Shown here in pieces: positions 20,252 through 30,194 of a stretch of DNA of 37,857 bases. How positions within the stretch are numbered: the first letter of the stretch is position 1; each line of letters begins with the position of its first letter. Origin of the DNA: an uncultured Enterobacter sp. (GTDB lineage Bacteria; Pseudomonadota; Gammaproteobacteria; Enterobacterales; Enterobacteriaceae); contig CAMKZP010000002.1 of the NCBI GenBank assembly GCA_946477805.1, positions 1-37,857 on the forward strand, given 5' to 3'. The position numbers and the translations under genes are program-made. The notes under the pieces are model-generated. The model did no database searches. It saw nothing but the letters and a program-made list of their open reading frames with translations, and was not told the origin of the DNA.

Positions 20252-22075
20252 TTAGTCTTCTTTCGGACCACGCATAGCGCGTTTACGGTCGTTCTCGGTC
20301 AGGTGACGTTTACGGATACGAATTGACTGTGGAGTCACTTCGACCAGTTCGTCATCATCGATGAACTCCAGCGCCTGCTCCAGGGTCATCTTGACCGGTG
20401 GAACCAGAACCGTTGCTTCGTCAGTACCGGACGCACGCATGTTGGTCAGCTTCTTACCGGTCAGGCAGTTTACGGTCAGGTCGTTAGAACGGCTGTGAAT
20501 ACCGATGATCTGGCCTTCGTAAACTTCTGCGCCGTGGCCCAGGAACAGCTTACCGCGGTCCTGCAGGCTGAACAGTGCGAACGCAACCGCTTTACCCTGA
20601 CCGTTGGAGATCAGCACGCCGTTGTTACGCTGGCCCACTTCGCCCGGACGAACGTCGTCGTAGTGGCTGAAGGTGGAGTACAGCAGACCGGTACCAGAAG
20701 TCATGGTCATGAACTCTGAACGGAAGCCGATCAGACCACGGCTTGGGATCACGTAGTCGAGACGTACGCGGCCTTTGCCGTCTGGATTCATGTTTTTCAG
20801 GTCGCCTTTACGCTCACCCAGAGCCTGCATCACAGAACCCTGGTGCTGCTCTTCAACGTCCAGCGTCACGTTTTCAAACGGCTCTTGTTTACGGCCGTCG
20901 ATTTCACGGAAGATAACTTTCGGACGGGAAACCGCCATCTCGAAACCTTCACGACGCATGTTTTCGATCAGAACGGACAGGTGCAGCTCACCACGACCGG
21001 AAACGCGGAATGCATCGGCGTCTGGCGTTTCTTCAACGCGCAGCGCAACGTTGTGCACCAGCTCTTTGTTCAGGCGGTCAAGGATCTGACGGGAGGTAAC
21101 GAACTTACCTTCTTTACCACAGAACGGAGAGGTGTTGACGTTGAAGAACATGGATACGGTTGGTTCATCAACGGACAGGGCTGGCAGCGCTTCGACGTTC
21201 TGCGGATCGCAGATGGTGTCGGAGATGTTCAGCTCACCCAGACCGGTGATGGCGATGATGTCGCCCGCTTCAGCGATGTCGCTGTCGATACGCTCAAGGC
21301 CCAGGTGAGTCAGTACTTTACCGACTTTACCGTTACGGGTTTTGCCTTCGCTATCGATGATAGTAACCTGCTGGTTAGGCTTCACTTTACCGCGCTTGAT
21401 ACGACCAATGCCGATTACGCCAACGTAGTTGTTGTAGTCGAGCTGAGAGATCTGCATCTGCAGGGTGCCGTCGAGATCGACGTTTGGCGCAGGAACACGG
21501 TCAACAATCGCCTGGTACAGCGGGGTCATGTCTTCAGCCATGTCTTCGTGGTCCAGACCTGCGATACCGTTCAGCGCAGAAGCGTAAACGATAGGGAAGT
21601 CCAGCTGCTCGTCGGTCGCGTCGAGGTTAACGAACAGGTCGAAGACCTGGTCAACAACCCAGTCAGGACGCGCGCCAGGGCGGTCAACTTTGTTGATAAC
21701 AACGATTGGCTTCAGACCATGGGCAAATGCTTTTTTGGTCACGAAGCGCGTCTGTGGCATTGGGCCATCCATTGCGTCAACGACCAGCAGAACGGAGTCT
21801 ACCATTGACATGACACGTTCAACTTCACCACCGAAGTCGGCGTGCCCTGGGGTATCAACGATGTTGATACGGTAGTCATTCCATTTAATCGCGGTGTTTT
21901 TCGCGAGGATAGTAATCCCACGCTCTTTCTCCAAATCGTTGGAGTCCATCACGCGTTCTTGGGTTTCGGCACGCGCATCAAACGTACCGGATTGCTGCAG
22001 CAGCTTATCAACCAGGGTAGTTTTACCATGGTCAACGTGCGCGATGATGGCGATGTTACGCAAATTTTCGATCAC
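20252..22075 (-). CDS. typA: Ribosome-dependent GTPase TypA/BipA
   Basis: [63 protein letters not shown]: translational GTPase, BipA type. Confidence 0.98.
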   Translation of the reverse strand: MIENLRNIAIIAHVDHGKTTLVDKLLQQSGTFDARAETQERVMDSNDLEKERGITILAKNTAIKWNDYRINIVDTPGHADFGGEVERVMSMVDSVLLVVDAMDGPMPQTRFVTKKAFAHGLKPIVVINKVDRPGARPDWVVDQVFDLFVNLDATDEQLDFPIVYASALNGIAGLDHEDMAEDMTPLYQAIVDRVPAPNVDLDGTLQMQISQLDYNNYVGVIGIGRIKRGKVKPNQQVTIIDSEGKTRNGKVGKVLTHLGLERIDSDIAEAGDIIAITGLGELNISDTICDPQNVEALPALSVDEPTVSMFFNVNTSPFCGKEGKFVTSRQILDRLNKELVHNVALRVEETPDADAFRVSGRGELHLSVLIENMRREGFEMAVSRPKVIFREIDGRKQEPFENVTLDVEEQHQGSVMQALGERKGDLKNMNPDGKGRVRLDYVIPSRGLIGFRSEFMTMTSGTGLLYSTFSHYDDVRPGEVGQRNNGVLISNGQGKAVAFALFSLQDRGKLFLGHGAEVYEGQIIGIHSRSNDLTVNCLTGKKLTNMRASGTDEATVLVPPVKMTLEQALEFIDDDELVEVTPQSIRIRKRHLTENDRKRAMRGPKED

Positions 22076-22182
22076 AACTTTGCCTCAGGCATTTAGAAAT
22101 AGCGCGTTATTGTACACGGATTAATCGCACTACAAAACAGGATCACAAACATCCCCCGCAAACAAGTATTGCAGAGATGCTT

Positions 22183-22198
22183 TGTGATCGCTTTCACG
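22183..22198. promoter_or_regulatory. Candidate CRP site of glnAp1
   Basis: TGTGATCGCTTTCACG, near-consensus TGTGA-N6-TCACA; position matches E. coli glnAp1 architecture. Confidence 0.6.
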
Positions 22199-22227
22199 GA
22201 GCGGTAAAAGGGCACTTTAACGTAAAT

Positions 22228-22243
22228 TGCACCAATATGGTGC
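22228..22243. promoter_or_regulatory. NtrC (NRI) binding site 1 upstream of glnA
   Basis: TGCACCAATATGGTGC, near-perfect dyad of the NtrC consensus. Confidence 0.9.
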
Positions 22244-22259
22244 TTAATGTTCACATTGA

Positions 22260-22276
22260 AGCACTATACTGGTGCA
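22260..22276. promoter_or_regulatory. NtrC binding site 2 upstream of glnA
   Basis: AGCACTATACTGGTGCA, NtrC consensus, ~32 bp from site 1. Confidence 0.85.
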
Positions 22277-22302
22277 ACAAATCCATTGTGGTGCAGCCCT
22301 TT

Positions 22303-22318
22303 TGCACTATGGTGCGCA
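22303..22318. promoter_or_regulatory. Additional (weaker) NtrC-like site upstream of glnAp2
   Basis: TGCACTATGGTGCGCA. Confidence 0.65.
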
Positions 22319-22348
22319 TGATAACGCCTTTTTGGGGTGTTTTAAAAG

Positions 22349-22365
22349 TTGGCACAGATTTCGCT
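22349..22365 (+). promoter_or_regulatory. Sigma-54 promoter glnAp2
   Basis: TTGGCACAGATTTCGCT matches TGGCAC-N5-TTGCA-type -24/-12 and the known glnAp2. Confidence 0.9.
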
Positions 22366-22462
22366 TTATAAAAAATACGGCAAAAAGATGGCAACCAGCC
22401 ACCTTGATAGAAGTTGAAGACCTCGTTACCACGACGACAATGACCAATCTGGAGAGTTAAGT

Positions 22463-23872
22463 ATGTCCGCTGAACACGTTTTGACGATGCTGAACGAACA
22501 TGAAGTGAAGTTTGTTGATCTGCGCTTCACCGATACCAAAGGTAAAGAACAGCACGTCACAATTCCTGCTCATCAGGTGAACGCCGAATTCTTTGAAGAA
22601 GGCAAAATGTTTGACGGCTCCTCCATTGGCGGCTGGAAAGGCATTAACGAATCCGACATGGTTCTGATGCCGGACGCAACCACCGCGCTCATTGACCCGT
22701 TCTTCGAAGAACCGACTCTGATCATCCGTTGCGATATCCTCGAGCCAGGCACGCTGCAGGGTTACGACCGTGACCCACGCTCCATCGCCAAACGCGCTGA
22801 AGAGTACCTGCGTTCTACCGGTATTGCGGACACCGTTCTGTTCGGGCCAGAGCCAGAGTTCTTCCTGTTCGACGACATCCGTTTTGGTGCTTCAATTTCG
22901 GGCTCCCACGTGGTTATCGATGACATCGAAGGCGCATGGAACTCTTCCACCAAGTACGAAGGGGGCAACAAAGGCCACCGCCCTGGCGTCAAAGGCGGTT
23001 ACTTCCCGGTTCCTCCGGTCGATTCTTCACAGGACATCCGCTCTACCATGTGTCTGATCATGGAAGAGATGGGCCTGGTCGTTGAAGCGCATCACCACGA
23101 AGTGGCGACCGCTGGCCAGAACGAAATCGCTACCCGCTTCAACACCATGACCAAAAAAGCGGATGAGATTCAGATCTACAAATACGTTGTGCACAACGTT
23201 GCGCACCGTTTCGGTAAAACCGCGACCTTCATGCCAAAACCTATGTTTGGCGACAACGGTTCCGGTATGCACTGCCACATGTCTCTGTCTAAAAACGGGA
23301 CCAACCTGTTCTCTGGCGACAAATATGCGGGTCTGTCCGAGCAGGCACTGCACTACATCGGTGGCGTTATCAAACACGCTAAAGCGATCAACGCCCTGGC
23401 GAACCCAACCACTAACTCCTATAAGCGTCTGGTCCCAGGCTACGAAGCGCCAGTAATGCTGGCCTATTCTGCCCGTAACCGTTCTGCTTCTATCCGTATC
23501 CCGGTTGTTGCGTCTCCGAAAGCGCGTCGTATCGAAGTGCGCTTCCCGGACCCAGCGGCTAACCCATACCTGTGCTTCGCAGCGCTGCTGATGGCCGGTC
23601 TGGACGGTATTAAGAACAAGATCCACCCTGGCGAAGCCATGGATAAAAACCTGTATGACCTGCCGCCAGAAGAAGCGAAAGAGATCCCACAGGTTGCCGG
23701 TTCTCTGGAAGAAGCCCTGCAGGCGCTGGACGCAGACCGTGAGTTCCTGACCGCTGGCGGCGTGTTCACTGATGAAGCTATCGACGCCTACATCGCCCTG
23801 CGTACTGAAGAAAATGACCGCGTGCGCATGACTCCGCATCCGGTTGAATTCGAACTGTACTACAGCGTTTAA
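22463..23872 (+). CDS. glnA: Glutamine synthetase, type I
   Basis: [55 protein letters not shown]; adenylylation-site region NLYDLPPEE. Confidence 0.99.
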   Translation: MSAEHVLTMLNEHEVKFVDLRFTDTKGKEQHVTIPAHQVNAEFFEEGKMFDGSSIGGWKGINESDMVLMPDATTALIDPFFEEPTLIIRCDILEPGTLQGYDRDPRSIAKRAEEYLRSTGIADTVLFGPEPEFFLFDDIRFGASISGSHVVIDDIEGAWNSSTKYEGGNKGHRPGVKGGYFPVPPVDSSQDIRSTMCLIMEEMGLVVEAHHHEVATAGQNEIATRFNTMTKKADEIQIYKYVVHNVAHRFGKTATFMPKPMFGDNGSGMHCHMSLSKNGTNLFSGDKYAGLSEQALHYIGGVIKHAKAINALANPTTNSYKRLVPGYEAPVMLAYSARNRSASIRIPVVASPKARRIEVRFPDPAANPYLCFAALLMAGLDGIKNKIHPGEAMDKNLYDLPPEEAKEIPQVAGSLEEALQALDADREFLTAGGVFTDEAIDAYIALRTEENDRVRMTPHPVEFELYYSV

Positions 23873-23971
23873 GTTTTAACGGGCTTCGCGCGGCATTTCC
23901 GCGCGACCCGCAAGCCGTTTTTAGTTGTTGCCGTGGAAACTTTCAGCCCATCTCCGGATGGGCTTTTTTCT
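23873..23971 (+). ncRNA. glnZ: glnA 3'UTR, candidate GlnZ-type Hfq-dependent sRNA ending in intrinsic terminator
   Basis: Position downstream of glnA corresponds to the reported 3'UTR-derived GlnZ of E. coli/Salmonella; ends with AGCCCATCTCCGGATGGGCTTTTTT. Processing not visible from sequence. Confidence 0.45.
23945..23971 (+). terminator. Intrinsic terminator after glnA
   Basis: AGCCCATC-TCCG-GATGGGCTTTTTTC. Confidence 0.88.
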
Positions 23972-24019
23972 CCACCAACAACCTGATCTTTCGCGCTTTT
24001 TACGACGAAAAAGCTATAC

Positions 24020-24036
24020 TGCACTAAAGTAGTGCA
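24020..24036. promoter_or_regulatory. NtrC site at the glnL promoter
   Basis: TGCACTAAAGTAGTGCA dyad directly upstream of glnL. Confidence 0.75.
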
Positions 24037-24058
24037 ACCAACTCCAGGAGACTGCTGA

Positions 24059-25108
24059 ATGGCAACTGGCACGCTGCCCGATGCTGGGCAGATCCTCAAT
24101 TCTTTAATTAACAGTATCTTGCTGGTCGACGACGAGCTGGCGGTGCATTACGCCAACCCGGCGGCACAGCAGCTGCTCGCACAAAGCGCGCGCAAGCTGT
24201 TTGGCACCCCGCTTCCGGAACTGTTGAGCTATTTTTCGCTGAATATTGGCCTGATGCAGGAAAGCCTGCAGGCCGGTCAGGGGTTCACGGATAACGAAGT
24301 GACGTTGGTGATCGACGGGCGCTCGCATATTCTGTCGCTGACGGCGCAGCGGCTGCCTGAAGGGCTGATCCTGCTGGAAATGGCGCCGATGGATAATCAG
24401 CGTCGGCTCAGCCAGGAGCAGCTTCAGCACGCACAGCAAATCGCTGCCCGCGACCTGGTGCGCGGTCTGGCGCATGAGATCAAAAACCCGCTGGGCGGTT
24501 TACGCGGTGCGGCGCAGCTGTTGACCAAAGCGCTGCCCGACCCTGCGCTGGCGGAGTACACCAACGTCATCATTGAGCAGGCCGATCGCCTGCGTAACCT
24601 GGTCGACCGTCTCCTTGGGCCGCAGCAGCCGGGAATGCATATCTCTGAAAGTATTCATAAAGTCGCAGAGCGCGTGGTAAAGCTTGTATCGATGGAGCTG
24701 CCGGACAACGTTACGCTGGTGCGTGATTACGACCCAAGCCTGCCGGAGCTGGCGCACGACCCGGACCAGATTGAACAGGTTCTGCTGAATATTGTGCGTA
24801 ACGCGCTGCAGGCGCTGGGGCCGGAAGGAGGCGAAATCGTTCTGCGTACCCGTACCGCGTTCCAGCTCACGCTGCACGGCGTGCGCTATCGCCTGGCGGC
24901 ACGCATCGACGTAGAAGACAACGGGCCGGGCATTCCTCCGCATCTGCAGGACACGCTGTTTTACCCGATGGTCAGCGGCCGCGAAGGCGGCACCGGGCTG
25001 GGGTTATCTATCGCCCGCAGCCTGATCGACCAACACTCTGGCAAAATTGAATTTACCAGTTGGCCGGGACATACCGAGTTTTCGGTTTTCCTGCCGATTA
25101 AAAAATAA
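24059..25108 (+). CDS. glnL: Nitrogen sensor histidine kinase NtrB/NRII
   Basis: PAS domain, [22 protein letters not shown]-box, [22 protein letters not shown]. Confidence 0.98.
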   Translation: MATGTLPDAGQILNSLINSILLVDDELAVHYANPAAQQLLAQSARKLFGTPLPELLSYFSLNIGLMQESLQAGQGFTDNEVTLVIDGRSHILSLTAQRLPEGLILLEMAPMDNQRRLSQEQLQHAQQIAARDLVRGLAHEIKNPLGGLRGAAQLLTKALPDPALAEYTNVIIEQADRLRNLVDRLLGPQQPGMHISESIHKVAERVVKLVSMELPDNVTLVRDYDPSLPELAHDPDQIEQVLLNIVRNALQALGPEGGEIVLRTRTAFQLTLHGVRYRLAARIDVEDNGPGIPPHLQDTLFYPMVSGREGGTGLGLSIARSLIDQHSGKIEFTSWPGHTEFSVFLPIKK

Positions 25109-25119
25109 AGGTGACGTTT

Positions 25120-26532
25120 ATGCAACGAGGGATAGTCTGGGTAGTCGATGACGATAGCTCCATCCGTTGGGTGCTTGAACGCGCGCTCACGGGGGCGGGA
25201 TTACACTGCACGACGTTTGAGAGCGGCAGCGAGGTGCTTGATGCACTGACCACCAAAACGCCGGATGTGCTGCTTTCGGATATTCGCATGCCGGGAATGG
25301 ACGGGCTGGCGCTCTTAAAACAGATCAAACAACGCCACCCCATGCTTCCGGTCATCATAATGACGGCTCATTCGGACCTGGATGCCGCCGTGAGCGCTTA
25401 CCAGCAGGGGGCGTTTGATTACCTGCCAAAACCTTTTGATATCGACGAAGCGGTTGCGCTGGTTGAGCGCGCAATCAGTCACTATCAGGAACAGCAGCAG
25501 CCCCGCAATACTCCCGATTTCGGCCCCACGACGGACATCATTGGCGAAGCGCCGGCGATGCAGGACGTGTTTCGCATCATTGGCCGTCTCTCCCGCTCCT
25601 CCATCAGCGTCTTGATTAACGGCGAATCGGGAACCGGTAAAGAGCTGGTCGCGCACGCCCTGCACCGCCACAGCCCGCGGGCCAAAGCGCCCTTTATCGC
25701 GCTAAACATGGCGGCGATCCCGAAGGATTTGATTGAGTCCGAGCTGTTCGGCCACGAAAAAGGGGCCTTTACCGGCGCGAATACCATTCGCCAGGGGCGC
25801 TTTGAGCAGGCCGATGGCGGCACGCTTTTCCTGGATGAAATCGGGGATATGCCGCTGGACGTTCAAACCCGCCTGCTGCGCGTGCTGGCCGACGGGCAGT
25901 TTTACCGCGTGGGCGGCTATGCGCCGGTGAAAGTGGACGTGCGTATTATCGCCGCAACGCACCAGAATCTGGAGCTGCGCGTGCAGGAGGGGAAATTCCG
26001 CGAGGATTTATTCCACCGCCTGAACGTGATCCGCGTTCACCTGCCGCCGCTGCGCGAGCGCCGGGAAGATATCCCGCGCCTGGCGCGTCACTTCCTGCAG
26101 GTGGCGGCGCGTGAGCTGGGCGTAGAAGCTAAACAGCTTCATCCGGAAACCGACGCTGCCCTCACCCGCCTGGCGTGGCCGGGCAACGTGCGTCAGCTGG
26201 AAAACACCTGCCGCTGGCTGACCGTGATGGCTGCCGGTCAGGAAGTGCTGATTCAGGATTTACCGGCCGAGCTGTTTGAAGCCACCGCGCCGGAAAGCAG
26301 CACCGGGCACGCGCTGCCGGACAGCTGGGCGACGCTGCTGGCGCAGTGGGCCGATCGTGCGCTGCGTTCCGGTCATCAAAACCTGCTCTCTGAAGCGCAG
26401 CCAGAGATGGAGCGCACGCTGCTTACCACCGCGCTTCGTCACACTCAAGGTCATAAACAGGAAGCGGCTCGCCTGCTGGGATGGGGGCGTAATACCCTGA
26501 CGCGCAAGCTTAAAGAGCTGGGAATGGAGTGA
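25120..26532 (+). CDS. glnG: Nitrogen response regulator NtrC/NRI (sigma-54 activator)
   Basis: Receiver domain VWVVDDDSSIRWVL, AAA+ GESGTGKE, ESELFGHEKGAFTGA, Fis-type HTH. Start at MQRGIVW. Confidence 0.98.
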   Translation: MQRGIVWVVDDDSSIRWVLERALTGAGLHCTTFESGSEVLDALTTKTPDVLLSDIRMPGMDGLALLKQIKQRHPMLPVIIMTAHSDLDAAVSAYQQGAFDYLPKPFDIDEAVALVERAISHYQEQQQPRNTPDFGPTTDIIGEAPAMQDVFRIIGRLSRSSISVLINGESGTGKELVAHALHRHSPRAKAPFIALNMAAIPKDLIESELFGHEKGAFTGANTIRQGRFEQADGGTLFLDEIGDMPLDVQTRLLRVLADGQFYRVGGYAPVKVDVRIIAATHQNLELRVQEGKFREDLFHRLNVIRVHLPPLRERREDIPRLARHFLQVAARELGVEAKQLHPETDAALTRLAWPGNVRQLENTCRWLTVMAAGQEVLIQDLPAELFEATAPESSTGHALPDSWATLLAQWADRALRSGHQNLLSEAQPEMERTLLTTALRHTQGHKQEAARLLGWGRNTLTRKLKELGME

Positions 26533-26643
26533 TCGTACGTCGCTGTGTAAAGGTTATTAATTGCGCGCAAAATGCCGTTATTTTGCGCTTTACTGTTCCG
26601 ATGAGTTTTGTATGATCGTGCCCGGAAATTGGGGGTGAACATC

Positions 26644-26754
26644 ATGCTGGAAACAATCGTGAATATGCTCTCTAGCGGAGCCGCTGAAAGCCACACGCCA
26701 CAAACAGCCGTTGCCGCTGTGCTGTGTGCGGCGCTGGTAGGGCTGTTTAGCTAG
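26644..26754 (+). CDS. yshB: Small protein YshB (36 aa), absent from the ORF track because of length
   Basis: ATG at 26644 translates MLETIVNMLSSGAAESHTPQTAVAAVLCAALVGLFS*, closely resembling E. coli YshB; G-rich SD upstream; same position between glnG and hemN. Confidence 0.88.
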   Translation: MLETIVNMLSSGAAESHTPQTAVAAVLCAALVGLFS

Positions 26755-26771
26755 CGGGTTGTCGATGAAAA

Positions 26772-26845
26772 GCCGGGTGACGGCTTTGCTTTACCCGGCC
26801 TACAGCATGCGAAATGTAGGCCGGGTAAGCGAAGCGCCACCCGGC
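26772..26845. repeat. BIME: two REP units in inverted orientation
   Basis: GCCGGGTGACGGCTTTGCTTTACCCGGCCTACA ... TGTAGGCCGGGTAAGCGAAGCGCCACCCGGC. Confidence 0.85.
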
Positions 26846-26853
26846 ATTGCAGC

Positions 26854-28227
26854 TCAAATCACGCGCGAGAACTGCTGCAGGCGCGCTTTCTGGCGCAGGT
26901 AGGCGTCAAAGCACATACAGATATTACGAATTAACAGACGCCCTTTAGGCGTGACCTCAATAGCGCCGTCCGAGACCTCCACCAGCCCATCTTCGGCCAG
27001 CGGGGCAATCAGCTTCATATCTTCCGCAAAGTAATCGCTAAACTGCAGATCCCATTGCGCTTCCACGTCGCGGAAATCGAGCCGGAAGTTGCAGATGAGC
27101 GCTTTAATCACGTCGCGACGAATGCAGTCATCGCGCGTTAGCGCGATGCCGCGCCACAGGGCGCTGCCGGATTCATCCACCTGCTGATAATACTGTTTTA
27201 ACTCTTTCTGATTCTGCGCGTAACAGTCGCCAATCATGCTGATAGCGGAGACGCCTATTCCCAGCAAATCGGTATCACCCTGGGTAGTGTAGCCCTGGAA
27301 ATTGCGGTGCAATACGCCTTCACGCTGGGCGATCGCCAGCTCGTCGTCCGGGCGGGCAAAGTGATCCATACCGATAAACTGATAGCCGGTCTCGGTCAGC
27401 GAGGTGATGGTTTCCTGCAGGATATCCAGCTTTTGCTGCGCAGACGGCAGATCCGCATCTTTAATTTTGCGCTGAGCGGCGAACAGCGTCGGCAGATGCG
27501 CGTAGTTAAAGACGCTCAGGCGGTCCGGGTTGAGTTCAGCCACGCGCTTCAGCGTGAAGGCGAAACTCTCCGGCGTCTGCTTCGGCAGGCCGTAAATCAG
27601 GTCAATGTTGGTTGAGGTGAAGCCGATGTCACGCGCGTGGTTGAGTAAGGCAAAGATAAACGCTTCATCCTGCTCGCGGTTTACCAGACGCTGCACCTCT
27701 TTGTTGAAGTCCTGTACGCCCATGCTCAGGCGGTTGAAGCCTTCGCCGCGTAAGTGATCCAGTACATCCAGCTCGATTTCGCGCGGATCAACTTCGATCG
27801 ATATTTCAGCGTCGTTATTAAAACTGAAGTTGTCGCGCAGCAGCGTCATCAAACGGCTAATTTGCGCTTTATTCAGATAGGTTGGCGTGCCGCCGCCCCA
27901 GTGCAGCTGGCTGACATGACGGCCAGCAAACAGCGGCGCGCGATGCAGAATTTCCTGCTCGAGGGCATCGAGATACCGATCGGCTTTATGCTGCTGGCGG
28001 GTCACGATTTTATTACAGCCGCAGAAGTAGCAGAGCTTGTGACAAAACGGAATATGGACGTAGAGCGACAGCGGGCGCTCAGGATAACGTGCGACAGCCT
28101 GCTGGAAATCCGCCTCGCCGAAAGCCTCGGAGAACTCCAGCGCGGTGGGGTATGAGGTATAACGCGGCCCGGAATAGTTATATTTCTGGATTAGGGCCAA
28201 ATCCCAGTCGATAGTTGGTGCTGACAT
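26854..28227 (-). CDS. hemN: Oxygen-independent coproporphyrinogen III oxidase (radical SAM)
   Basis: YVHIPFCHKLCYFCGCNKIV radical SAM motif, GGGTPTYL. ATG 28227 (SD AAGGAG) or GTG 28233. Confidence 0.97.
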   Translation of the reverse strand: MSAPTIDWDLALIQKYNYSGPRYTSYPTALEFSEAFGEADFQQAVARYPERPLSLYVHIPFCHKLCYFCGCNKIVTRQQHKADRYLDALEQEILHRAPLFAGRHVSQLHWGGGTPTYLNKAQISRLMTLLRDNFSFNNDAEISIEVDPREIELDVLDHLRGEGFNRLSMGVQDFNKEVQRLVNREQDEAFIFALLNHARDIGFTSTNIDLIYGLPKQTPESFAFTLKRVAELNPDRLSVFNYAHLPTLFAAQRKIKDADLPSAQQKLDILQETITSLTETGYQFIGMDHFARPDDELAIAQREGVLHRNFQGYTTQGDTDLLGIGVSAISMIGDCYAQNQKELKQYYQQVDESGSALWRGIALTRDDCIRRDVIKALICNFRLDFRDVEAQWDLQFSDYFAEDMKLIAPLAEDGLVEVSDGAIEVTPKGRLLIRNICMCFDAYLRQKARLQQFSRVI

Positions 28228-28229
28228 GC

Positions 28230-28412
28230 TCACTCCTTCCGTTGGTGTCGCGTTCGTATACGGCGGCCCGTTCTGGCCCCGTTGCGGGCCATCATTCGGG
28301 TGCGCAGCAGCTTCTGTCGCCGCGACAACCGCCGTAGTTTAACGAATAACCACACCAGATAACACATAACCGGAAGGGTTATAAGCAGGGCGAGCGTACC
28401 TGCCGGGTGCAA
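28230..28412 (-). CDS. Unnamed ~60-aa ORF: one predicted TM helix and a basic tail, between yihI and hemN
   Basis: TTG start 3 nt after yihI stop; N-terminal hydrophobic GTLALLITLPVMCYLVWLFV then RRLSRRQKLLRTRMMARNGARTGRRIRTRHQRKE; its last codons AAG GAG TGA form the hemN SD. Confidence 0.5.
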   Translation of the reverse strand: MHPAGTLALLITLPVMCYLVWLFVKLRRLSRRQKLLRTRMMARNGARTGRRIRTRHQRKE

Positions 28413-28415
28413 ATG

Positions 28416-28934
28416 TTAGTTTCCACCCTTCAGAAGACGCATCATATCTTCCTGCTTTTCGTCTTCTTCTTCTTCGTCTTCATCGTCGTAAGACAGACCC
28501 AGCTTCTGCATCAGTTCATCAATGCGGTCCAGTTTGGCATCAACCCATTTCTGCTCTTCTGCGGTCAGGGCTTCACCCTCTTCAAGACGTTCCAGCAGCG
28601 CGTCCAGGCGCTCGTCGTTCTCCAGCAAATCCAGCTCAGCCTGCGGTGAAAGCATAGGTTTCTCGCTCTTTGGTTTGTGCTGCTTAGTAACCGGGGTGTC
28701 CGTCACGCCCAGTGGAATGGGAGTTTTACTGCCGATACGGGGATCTTTCTGCTGTTTGCCCTTTGCAGAGGCACCCGCTGCACCTTCACCGCCCGCACGG
28801 CTACCCGCTGCATGGCCGCGATGTTTTTTATCGCGTTTGCGATCGCGCGCTTCCTGGTTCAGTTCTTCGCGCGTTTTGCGGCGTGCTTTTGCCGGACGTT
28901 TCGCGCCCGCTGCGGTAGTCGGTTTTTTCATCAT
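28416..28934 (-). CDS. yihI: Der GTPase-activating protein YihI
   Basis: [32 protein letters not shown]... [14 protein letters not shown] ... [25 protein letters not shown]. Confidence 0.96.
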   Translation of the reverse strand: MMKKPTTAAGAKRPAKARRKTREELNQEARDRKRDKKHRGHAAGSRAGGEGAAGASAKGKQQKDPRIGSKTPIPLGVTDTPVTKQHKPKSEKPMLSPQAELDLLENDERLDALLERLEEGEALTAEEQKWVDAKLDRIDELMQKLGLSYDDEDEEEEDEKQEDMMRLLKGGN

Positions 28935-28999
28935 GTTTTATCTTTAAGTCGTTTTCTTCAGTATAGAATTGCGGCGAAATCTAGCAGAAAGCAAGCAAA

Positions 29000-29033
29000 G
29001 AAAAAAGGCGACAGAGCAATCTGTCGCCTTTTT
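29000..29033 (-). terminator. csrC intrinsic terminator
   Basis: AAAAAAGGCGACAGA-ttgc-TCTGTCGCCTTTTTT on the minus strand. Confidence 0.9.
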
Positions 29034-29242
29034 TGCTGACTCACAACCCTTAACGGGCCAGACATTCCGTGTATACCAACAACAAACCCTGTTTATCCCT
29101 TGGCAAATACCGTCCGTGATACGGTTCCGTTTCCTTTTTAAACGCCTCCAGGCGCTGGTCTTCCTGACAATCCTGCGTCTTCGCCTCCTGGCGCTCCTGA
29201 CCCTTATCCTTAAGTCCTTATCCTGTTGGCATCCTCGCCTTG
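29000..29242 (-). ncRNA. csrC: CsrC, CsrA-sequestering sRNA
   Basis: Minus strand GCGAGGATGCCAACAGGATAAGGACTTAAGGAT...GTCAGGAGCGCCAGGAGGCGAAGACGCAGGATTGTCAGGAAGAC with many GGA motifs, ending in GGCGACAGATTGCTCTGTCGCCTTTTTT; located between yihI and yihA as in E. coli. 5' end approximate. Confidence 0.92.
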
Positions 29243-29509
29243 ACGCACACTTTACCTTGTTCCCTTAAACTAACAAGTAACTGCAGAGTACAAAAACGGA
29301 TTTTCAGATTATTACCCACAATCAACTGTCTGATTTGTAATAAGTTGCTTTTTTCAGCACCTGAGGTTTCTCTTAAATGTCGCATAGCGGGAATGGCAAA
29401 TCTCCTACATTTACCAGGGTTATCACTTACAGGCTTATGACGATGGGAAAAGCCTTTTGCCCACATTCAGGTATAATCCCCCACAGATTACGATTTTGGA
29501 GACGACCAC

Positions 29510-30139
29510 GTGACTACCTGGAACTACCAACAGACGCATTTTGTCACCAGTGCGCCCGATATTCGCCACCTGCCTTCTGATACGGGCATTGAAGTGGCCT
29601 TTGCTGGCCGCTCCAATGCGGGAAAATCCAGCGCCCTGAATGCGCTGACCAACCAGAAGAGCCTGGCGCGTACCTCAAAAACACCTGGCCGTACTCAGCT
29701 GATTAACCTGTTTGAAGTGGCGGAGGGCAAACGCCTCGTCGACTTACCGGGATACGGTTTTGCGCAGGTCCCGGAAGAGATGAAGATCAAGTGGCAGCGT
29801 GCGCTGGGTGAATACCTTGAAAAGCGCCTGTGCCTGAAGGGTCTGGTGGTGCTGATGGATATTCGCCATCCGCTGAAGGATCTCGATCAGCAGATGATCG
29901 ACTGGGCAGTGGCGAGCGATATCGCCGTACTGGTACTGCTGACCAAAGCCGATAAGCTGGCAAGCGGCGCGCGTAAAGCGCAGGTAAACATGGTTCGCGA
30001 AGCCGTGCTGGCGTTTAACGGTGATGTGCAGGTTGAGCCATTCTCATCGCTGAAAAAGCAGGGCGTGGATAAGCTTCGTCAGAAGCTCGATGCCTGGTTT
30101 AACGAGCTGGAACCCGCAAACGAGGCGGAAGAAGAGTAA
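29510..30139 (+). CDS. engB: Ribosome biogenesis GTPase EngB/YihA/YsxC
   Basis: [46 protein letters not shown]. Start codon GTG. Confidence 0.97.
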   Translation: MTTWNYQQTHFVTSAPDIRHLPSDTGIEVAFAGRSNAGKSSALNALTNQKSLARTSKTPGRTQLINLFEVAEGKRLVDLPGYGFAQVPEEMKIKWQRALGEYLEKRLCLKGLVVLMDIRHPLKDLDQQMIDWAVASDIAVLVLLTKADKLASGARKAQVNMVREAVLAFNGDVQVEPFSSLKKQGVDKLRQKLDAWFNELEPANEAEEE

Positions 30140-30144
30140 CAACG

Positions 30145-30171
30145 AGCGCGGCGATGTCCGCGCTTTTTTTT
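30145..30171 (+). terminator. Intrinsic terminator after engB
   Basis: AGCGCGG-cgatgt-CCGCGCTTTTTTTT. Confidence 0.88.
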
Positions 30172-30194
30172 ACCTGAAACTTTCTTTGCCGCAA

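Noticed and set aside
20843-21808. 321-aa plus-strand ORF opposite typA
   Set aside because: Mirror of typA codon usage; no recognisable domain; typA is unambiguous.
22177-22460. Small ORFs 22177..22371 and 22272..22460 upstream of glnA
   Set aside because: They coincide with the NtrC/sigma-54 regulatory region; no SD and no conservation expected.
23027-23839. 270-aa minus-strand ORF opposite glnA
   Set aside because: Antisense shadow ORF; glnA is certain.
26772-26845. Possible CRISPR or mobile repeat
   Set aside because: Only two inverted REP units (BIME); no regular direct repeats with spacers.
28969-29268. 99-aa plus-strand ORF (and 29240..29440, 29377..29580) around csrC/engB leader
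   Set aside because: Lies across the csrC sRNA antisense strand and the engB upstream region; composition explained by the RNA gene.
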